Positions 58,364 through 64,000 of a DNA stretch of 64,000 nucleotides are shown piece after piece; position 1 is the first letter of the stretch, and each line of letters starts with the position of its first letter. The position numbers and the translations under genes were made by a program. The notes under the pieces are model-generated. The model was not told the DNA's origin, searched no databases, and was given only the letters and a program-made list of their open reading frames with translations. The DNA is from Colwellia hornerae (GTDB taxonomy: Bacteria > Pseudomonadota > Gammaproteobacteria > Enterobacterales > Alteromonadaceae), in the NCBI RefSeq assembly GCF_007954355.1, contig NZ_VOLR01000002.1:186001-250000 (forward strand), read 5' to 3'.

Positions 58364-59839
58364 ATGACTAAACAATATTCTCCAATAAAGAACGATACTA
58401 GCAACCAAGCTACGATCCTTTGGCACGATTATGAAACTTTCGGTATATCGCCGAAGTTTGATAAACCGTCTCAGTTCGCCGGTATACGCACCGATCATGA
58501 TTTAAACATTATTGGCAAGCCAGAAATGTTTTATTGTCGGCCGCCACAAGATTATCTGCCACAGCCAGAGGCTTGTTTAGTTACCGGTATAACTCCGCAA
58601 AAAGCTCAGCAAGAAGGTTTGTCTGAGGTTGAGTTTGCTGAACGTATTCATACGTTATTTACCCAACCTGATACTTGCGTTGCTGGCTATAACAGTATTC
58701 GTTTTGATGATGAATTTACTCGTTATCTGCTTTATCGTAATTTTTACGACCCGTATGCACGAGAATGGCAAAATGGTAATTCTCGTTGGGATATTATTGA
58801 TATGGTACGTGCTTGTTATGCCCTTCGCCCAGAAGGCATAAACTGGCCAACTGTTGATCGAGATGGTGAACAAGTGGTTAGTTTTCGTCTTGAGTTATTA
58901 ACGAAAGCCAATGATATTGCGCACGAAGCAGCACATGATGCGATGAGTGATGTTTATGCCACTATTGCGATGGCAAAGTTGATCAAGGAAAAACAGCCTA
59001 AGCTTTATGATTTTATCTTTAACCTGAGAAATAAAAAGCAGGTTGCACAATTAATTGACGTTTATAATATGACGCCGATTGTGCATACCTCGAGTAAAAT
59101 TTCATCGGAGCATGGCTGCACTAGCTGGTTCGCCCCTTTTGCTTATCATCCGGTTAATAAAAATGCCATTATCGCTGTAGACTTAGCGTTAGATCCACAG
59201 CCATTATTTGATTTAAGTAGCGATGAAATTAAAGCGCGCTTGTATACTCGACACGATGAATTAGCCGATGACGAATTACCCATCCCCTTAAAACTTATTC
59301 ATCTCAACAAGTGCCCTATTGTTGCGCCAGCAAAGACATTATTGCCTGAAAATGCCGAACGTTTGAAGATCCCTCGCGAGCTTTGTTTAGCCAATTTGGC
59401 TAAGTTAAAGCAGCATTTAGAAGTAAGAGATAAATTAGCGGAAGTTTTTGCCGCCGAAGACTATAGCGATCAAGCAAAGCCAGACGCTGAGCATTCATTG
59501 TATGGAGGCAATTTCTTTTCGCATGGCGATAAAGCACAAATGGATATTCTACGTGAGCTTTCACCTGAACAATTAGCGACCCACCCGTTTATTTTTCAAG
59601 ATGAACGATTAATGCCTTTATTGTTTTTATATCGAGCCAGAAATTACCCGTTAACCTTAAGCAGTGCTGAACAACAAAAATGGCAGCAACGTTGCCAAGA
59701 CAAAATTCAATTTGGTGGTAAGGGCTTATTAAGTGCTGATGAATTTATGATCACGTTAGAGAACTTAGCGCATGAACATGAGAGCGATGCAGGAAAAATG
59801 AAGGTGCTTAAAGCGCTTTATCAATACTTACAGTCTTAA
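58364..59839 (+). CDS. sbcB: Exodeoxyribonuclease I
   Basis: 491 residues, near the 475 of E. coli ExoI. DEDDh exonuclease: HDYETFG near residue 25, RFDDEFTRYLLYRNFYDPY, and HEAAHDAMSDVYATIAMA with the catalytic His/Asp; SH3-like and helical C-terminal domains present (ELCLANLAKLKQHLE...). It degrades single-stranded DNA 3' to 5', working in mismatch repair and recombination. Terminator 243 bp on. Confidence 0.95.
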   Translation: MTKQYSPIKNDTSNQATILWHDYETFGISPKFDKPSQFAGIRTDHDLNIIGKPEMFYCRPPQDYLPQPEACLVTGITPQKAQQEGLSEVEFAERIHTLFTQPDTCVAGYNSIRFDDEFTRYLLYRNFYDPYAREWQNGNSRWDIIDMVRACYALRPEGINWPTVDRDGEQVVSFRLELLTKANDIAHEAAHDAMSDVYATIAMAKLIKEKQPKLYDFIFNLRNKKQVAQLIDVYNMTPIVHTSSKISSEHGCTSWFAPFAYHPVNKNAIIAVDLALDPQPLFDLSSDEIKARLYTRHDELADDELPIPLKLIHLNKCPIVAPAKTLLPENAERLKIPRELCLANLAKLKQHLEVRDKLAEVFAAEDYSDQAKPDAEHSLYGGNFFSHGDKAQMDILRELSPEQLATHPFIFQDERLMPLLFLYRARNYPLTLSSAEQQKWQQRCQDKIQFGGKGLLSADEFMITLENLAHEHESDAGKMKVLKALYQYLQS

Positions 59840-60081
59840 GGTTACCCTGTTATTTAGGTTGTATCAGATAATAACTTAACCTAACTATGCATATAGTAGC
59901 TCAGGAAAATACTTATAAAGACAGTCATCCTGAATTTTTCTACACGGATGTTTAGGTTTAATCTGGAACAAAAATCTGTATTTGAGGATCTCGTTGCTAA
60001 GATACTGAAACAAGTTCCAATGACGAGGAAATTATTAATTTTTGTGCGCCACTTAATTAACGACTTGGGCAGGTACTCAAT

Positions 60082-60109
60082 AAAAATGGAGCCTAATCGC
60101 TCCATTTTT
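60082..60109. terminator. Bidirectional terminator between sbcB and prpF
   Basis: Perfect arms AAAAATGGAG (60082-60091) and CTCCATTTTT (60100-60109), extended by a C-G pair, with the A/T ends acting as U-tracts both ways. Confidence 0.9.
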
Positions 60110-60133
60110 ATTGATAGCATCAAAGACGCTTAC

Positions 60134-61336
60134 CTAAAATGAATCGCCAGGAATACGTACCCAACCTTCCATTAATACTCGAGCACTTCGGCTCATTACA
60201 GCTTTATCAACAATCCAAGCGCCATTAATTTCACTGGCTTGTGCGCCCACTTTAAGCGTGCCTGACGGGTGACCAAATGTGACTGACTCTGAGCCTTCAC
60301 CTTGGGCATTACCAGTAGCAAGAGCAACTAAGGTGCCAGGAATAGCCGCTGCTGCGCCAATAGCAACTGCCGCTGTGCCCATCATCGCATGGTGTAATTT
60401 CCCCATAGACAGTGCGCGAACGTGTAAGTCAATATCGCTTGCTAAAACAGCTTTACCACTTGAGGTAAGATAATCTTTTGCGGGTGCAACAAAAGCAACT
60501 TTCGGCGTATGTTGGCGAGCTTCTGCCTCTGAAAGTTCAGTGATCAAGCCCATTTTAATCGCGCCATACGCACGAATGGTTTCAAAACGTGCTAATGCCG
60601 CAGTGTCGCCATTGATGGCTTCTTGTAACTCGGTGCCAGTATAACCAATTTCATCTGCATTTAAAAAGATGGTTGGAATACCTGCTGTGATCATGGTTGC
60701 TTTAAAGACACCAACACCTGGTACCTCTAGGTCATCAACAATATTTCCGGTTGGAAACATCGCCTCTGATGGATCAACGGGTGCAATAAATTCAACTGGT
60801 ACTTCTGCTGCTGGGAAAGTAACCCCATCGAGCTCAAAATCACCTGTTTCTTGTACTTCACCGTTGGTAATAGGTACTTGAGCAATAATTGTTTTAGAGA
60901 TATTTTTTTGCCAAATACGTACCGTACAAATTCCGTTTTCGGGAATACGTGTTGCATCAACAAGACCAGAATTAATCGCAAATGAGCCAACCGCAGCGGT
61001 TAAGTTGCCGCAGTTACCACTCCAATCAACAAACGCTTTATCGATAGCCACTTGGCCAAATAAGTAATCTACATCGTGATCGCCCTGGTTTGATTTTGCT
61101 AAAATAACTGTTTTGCTGGTACTTGAGGTTGCGCCGCCCATACCATCAGTTTGTTTGCCGTAAGGATCTGGACTACCAATAACCCGTAGCAACATATTAT
61201 CGCGTGCTTCGCCGGCAACCTGACAGCGTTCAGGTAAATCAGTTAAATTAAAAAATACGCCTTTTGAAGTGCCGCCACGCATATAAGTAGCAGGGATTTT
61301 TACTTGAGGTATGTGTACTTTGGGAGCATGAATCAT
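60134..61336 (-). CDS. prpF: 2-methylaconitate cis-trans isomerase PrpF
   Basis: 400 residues from ATG 61336, after AAGGA; a GTG at 61366 would put that site inside the gene. PrpF family: YMRGGTSKGVFF, GGATSSTSKTV, and SGNCGNLTAAVGSFA with the catalytic Cys region. It isomerises the trans-2-methylaconitate made by AcnD in the methylcitrate cycle, which uses propionate. It is downstream of acnD on the same strand, the usual order. Confidence 0.95.
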   Translation of the reverse strand: MIHAPKVHIPQVKIPATYMRGGTSKGVFFNLTDLPERCQVAGEARDNMLLRVIGSPDPYGKQTDGMGGATSSTSKTVILAKSNQGDHDVDYLFGQVAIDKAFVDWSGNCGNLTAAVGSFAINSGLVDATRIPENGICTVRIWQKNISKTIIAQVPITNGEVQETGDFELDGVTFPAAEVPVEFIAPVDPSEAMFPTGNIVDDLEVPGVGVFKATMITAGIPTIFLNADEIGYTGTELQEAINGDTAALARFETIRAYGAIKMGLITELSEAEARQHTPKVAFVAPAKDYLTSSGKAVLASDIDLHVRALSMGKLHHAMMGTAAVAIGAAAAIPGTLVALATGNAQGEGSESVTFGHPSGTLKVGAQASEINGAWIVDKAVMSRSARVLMEGWVRIPGDSF

Positions 61337-61464
61337 CAGTTTTCCTTCAATTTTTTCGTTTTTCACAAGACGCTTCAGTTAGGTTGAATGATGTCGCATA
61401 GCGTTCTATGCTCCGGCCATTATCCTTACTAAAAAGCTTTTGCTTTACGATTTTTTCGCTAATA

Positions 61465-61499
61465 AAAAGCAGCAAATTAGTTACCTAAATTGCTGCTTT
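61465..61499 (-). terminator. Terminator-like hairpin between acnD and prpF
   Basis: Arms AAAGCAGCAA (61466-61475) and TTGCTGCTTT (61490-61499); on the minus strand the stem is followed by TTTTTATT. It lies between acnD and prpF and may lower prpF expression. Confidence 0.7.
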
Positions 61500-61609
61500 A
61501 ATTAAAATTACACTAAGTTGATTTTTATAAGAAGTGTTTTATCAAGGCCAACGCGCTGTTGACTATGGTCAATCAGCACTTTAAACCTAGATAAAACTCT
61601 AACAATCAA

Positions 61610-64000
61610 CTATCTATTAGACTCCAAGAAGTCATTCGCAAACTTTTGCAATACGCCACCCGCATTGTAAACTGACACTTCTTCGGCAGTATCTAAACGA
61701 CACTTAACCGGTATCGTTAATAATTCGCCGTTGGTACGGGTCATTAACACGTTCATTTCAGCGCCCGGTGACATTTCACCGTTACCGGCAACATCAAACG
61801 TTTCTGTACCATCAATATGGTAGGTATGACGAGTTTCGTTATTAACAAACTGCAAAGGTAAAACACCCATGCCCACCAAGTTAGTACGATGAATACGCTC
61901 AAAACCTTCGGCAACGATCACTTCAACGCCGGCTAAACGAACACCTTTAGCCGCCCAATCACGTGATGAACCTTGGCCATAGTCAGCGCCAGCAATGATA
62001 ATTAACGGTTGCTTACGCTCCATGTAGGTTTCAATCGCTTCCCACATACGTGACTCAGTGCCCTCTGGCTCTATACGCGCCAGTGAACCTTGTTTAATGT
62101 CACCCTTGTCATCACGACACATTTCATTTAACAATTTAGGGTTAGCAAAAGTTGCTCGTTGCGCGGTTAAATGATCGCCGCGATGCGTTGCATAAGAGTT
62201 AAAGTCTACTTCGGGTAAGCCCATTTTATCTAAATAAGCCCCTGCAGCACTATCGAGTTGAATAGCATTTGAGGGGGATAAATGATCTGTGGTGATGTTG
62301 TCACCTAAAACCGCTAACGGACGCATACCTTTCATGGTACGTTCGCCCGCTAAGGCGCCTTCCCAATAAGGTGGACGACGAATGTAAGTGCTCATTTCTC
62401 GCCAATCATACAGCGGAGACTCGGCCGGTTCAAAAGCGCCTAAATCAAACATTGGCGTATAAATTTTCTTGAATTGCTCTGGCTTAACGCAGCTTGCAAC
62501 AATCGCATCGATGGCTTCGTCTGTTGGCCAAATATCTTTTAAAGTAATGTCATTACCTTGTTGATCTTGTCCGAGTACATCTTTTTCAATATCGAAACGC
62601 ATCGTACCGGCAATAGCATAAGCAACCACTAACGGTGGTGACGCTAAAAAGGCTTGTTTAGCATACGGATGAATACGTCCGTCAAAGTTACGATTACCTG
62701 ATAAAACCGCCGTTGAATAAAGATCACGGTCGATAATTTCTTGTTGAATTTTTGGATCTAACGCGCCCGACATGCCGTTACAAGTGGTACAAGCGTAACC
62801 GACAATCCCGAAACCCATTTTTTCCATTTCAGATAATAAGCCCGCTTCTTCTAAATAAAGTTTCGCGACTTTTGAACCCGGTGCAAAAGATGATTTAACC
62901 CAAGGCTTACGTAATAAACCGAGCTCGTTAGCGCGTTTAGCCACTAGGCCTGCCGCCACAACGTTACGAGGGTTCGAGGTATTAGTACAACTGGTTATCG
63001 CGGCAATAATAACCGCGCCATCTGGCATTTCACCGGCTTTTTCTTGTGCTTTACAAGCATCAAGGTCTTTTGCTATGCCTTTTGACGACAATTCACTGGT
63101 TGGTAAACGACTGTGTGGATTAGACGGACCCGCCATATTACGACCAACGGCTGATAAATCAAACTCGATAACACGGTCATATTCTACTTCAGCTAAGTCA
63201 TCAGCCCATAAGCCGGTATGTTTAGCGTAAGTTTCTACCAGTTCAACTTGCTCTGGCTCACGGCCGGTTAGTTTTAAATAATCAATGGTTTGTTGATCAA
63301 TATAAAACATGCCTGCTGAAGCGCCATATTCTGGTGTCATATTCGAAATAGTGGCGCGATCACCTATGGTTAAGCCAGTAGTGCCTTCACCAAAAAATTC
63401 TAAGTAACTTGATACCACTTTTTGATTACGCAAAAATTCAGTAATGGCCAAAACCAAATCAGTCGCGGTAATACCCGGTTGGCGTTTACCGACTAGTTTT
63501 ACGCCAATAATATCAGGTAAGCGCATCATTGACGGGCGACCTAACATTACGGTTTCAGCTTCTAAACCACCAACACCAATAGCAATAACACCCAAGCAAT
63601 CGATATGCGGAGTATGGCTGTCGGTGCCAACACAGGTATCAGGAAAAGCAACACCGTCACGCAGTTGAATAACCGGTGACATTTTTTCCAAATTGATTTG
63701 ATGCATAATGCCGTTACCCGCAGGAATAACATCAACATTTTTAAACGCTGTTTTGGTCCATTCAATAAAATGGAAACGGTCTTCGTTGCGACGGTCTTCA
63801 ATGGCACGGTTTTTTTCAAACGCATCACTTTCAAAACCAGCATGTTCAACAGCAACCGAATGATCAACAATTAATTGCGTTGGTACAACCGGATTTACTT
63901 TTGAAGGATCGCCACCTTGCTCGGCAATCGCATCACGCAGGCCAGCTAAATCAACCAAAGCCGTTTGACCTAAAATATCATGACAAACAACACGTGCCGG
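61610..64000 (-). CDS. acnD: Fe/S-dependent 2-methylisocitrate dehydratase AcnD; 5' end beyond window
   Basis: About 797 codons are in the window and the frame continues past 64000 (PARVVCHDILGQTA before LVDLAG). Aconitase family: DSHTPHIDCLG, the cluster Cys regions TSCTNTSNP and CTTCNG, and a C-terminal swivel domain (GADYGQGSSRDWAAKG). With PrpF beside it, this is AcnD of the methylcitrate cycle, not AcnA. prpC/prpB are expected upstream, outside the window. Confidence 0.96.
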   Translation of the reverse strand, partial: PARVVCHDILGQTALVDLAGLRDAIAEQGGDPSKVNPVVPTQLIVDHSVAVEHAGFESDAFEKNRAIEDRRNEDRFHFIEWTKTAFKNVDVIPAGNGIMHQINLEKMSPVIQLRDGVAFPDTCVGTDSHTPHIDCLGVIAIGVGGLEAETVMLGRPSMMRLPDIIGVKLVGKRQPGITATDLVLAITEFLRNQKVVSSYLEFFGEGTTGLTIGDRATISNMTPEYGASAGMFYIDQQTIDYLKLTGREPEQVELVETYAKHTGLWADDLAEVEYDRVIEFDLSAVGRNMAGPSNPHSRLPTSELSSKGIAKDLDACKAQEKAGEMPDGAVIIAAITSCTNTSNPRNVVAAGLVAKRANELGLLRKPWVKSSFAPGSKVAKLYLEEAGLLSEMEKMGFGIVGYACTTCNGMSGALDPKIQQEIIDRDLYSTAVLSGNRNFDGRIHPYAKQAFLASPPLVVAYAIAGTMRFDIEKDVLGQDQQGNDITLKDIWPTDEAIDAIVASCVKPEQFKKIYTPMFDLGAFEPAESPLYDWREMSTYIRRPPYWEGALAGERTMKGMRPLAVLGDNITTDHLSPSNAIQLDSAAGAYLDKMGLPEVDFNSYATHRGDHLTAQRATFANPKLLNEMCRDDKGDIKQGSLARIEPEGTESRMWEAIETYMERKQPLIIIAGADYGQGSSRDWAAKGVRLAGVEVIVAEGFERIHRTNLVGMGVLPLQFVNNETRHTYHIDGTETFDVAGNGEMSPGAEMNVLMTRTNGELLTIPVKCRLDTAEEVSVYNAGGVLQKFANDFLESNR

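Noticed and set aside
59948-60142. 64-codon plus-strand open frame after sbcB
   Set aside because: It spans a strong bidirectional terminator (60082-60109) and overlaps the prpF end; no ribosome-binding site.

Overview
The window looks like a chromosomal segment of an AT-rich marine gammaproteobacterium, most likely Colwellia or a close Alteromonadales relative. This rests on gene content: an AcnD/PrpF methylcitrate branch, a FecI/FecR/TonB-receptor cassette, many membrane signalling proteins, and glutathione-dependent formaldehyde oxidation. I could not run a database search. I saw no rRNA, tRNA or CRISPR array.

Layout. 1-14.8 kb is a signalling block: a diguanylate cyclase cut by the window edge, a CorA-type channel fused to a voltage-sensor-like domain, a large hybrid histidine kinase, a two-receiver regulator, a PilZ protein, a second histidine kinase, and a porin / PstS-like / diguanylate-cyclase operon. 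15.2-20.2 kb holds formaldehyde detoxification (adhC-fghA), a divergent SMR pump/LysR pair and a ferredoxin-NADP reductase. 20.3-22.9 kb is an iron-uptake unit (cytochrome c-FTR1 permease with a clear Fur box). 23-30.5 kb holds RecX, two periplasmic solute-binding-like proteins, a LysR/SDR divergent pair, a Gfo/Idh/MocA oxidoreductase and an OmpA-like lipoprotein. 30.6-33.9 kb is a quinone/electrophile-stress cluster (pirin, YqjG-like reductase, DoxX, divergent YhaJ-like LysR) with a perfect palindrome in the divergent promoter.

34.7-46.5 kb is rich in nucleic-acid enzymes: a somewhat divergent RadA, a PLD-helicase-DUF3427 protein, a NERD/zinc-ribbon protein, a methyltransferase-HNH fusion, a cold-shock/DUF1294 protein and a HelD-like helicase with a nuclease-like insert and C-terminal zinc fingers. 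It has the look of a DNA-processing or defence island and is the best candidate for an undescribed system, but that function is inferred from domains only.

46.5-54.8 kb is the most plastic part: tandem repeats, gene debris, the FecI-FecR-TonB receptor cassette and a Y1 (HUH) transposase element. An 18-bp end motif recurs at several places, each time heading or closing a tandem duplication. The TonB receptor gene encodes an upstream STN module with its own signal peptide, with no ordinary start codon before it, and then a second signal peptide in frame. 54.7-60 kb holds fdhD (start unclear, in-frame stop just upstream), an FdhF/YdeP-type molybdopterin oxidoreductase and exonuclease I (sbcB). 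60.1-64 kb carries prpF and most of acnD.
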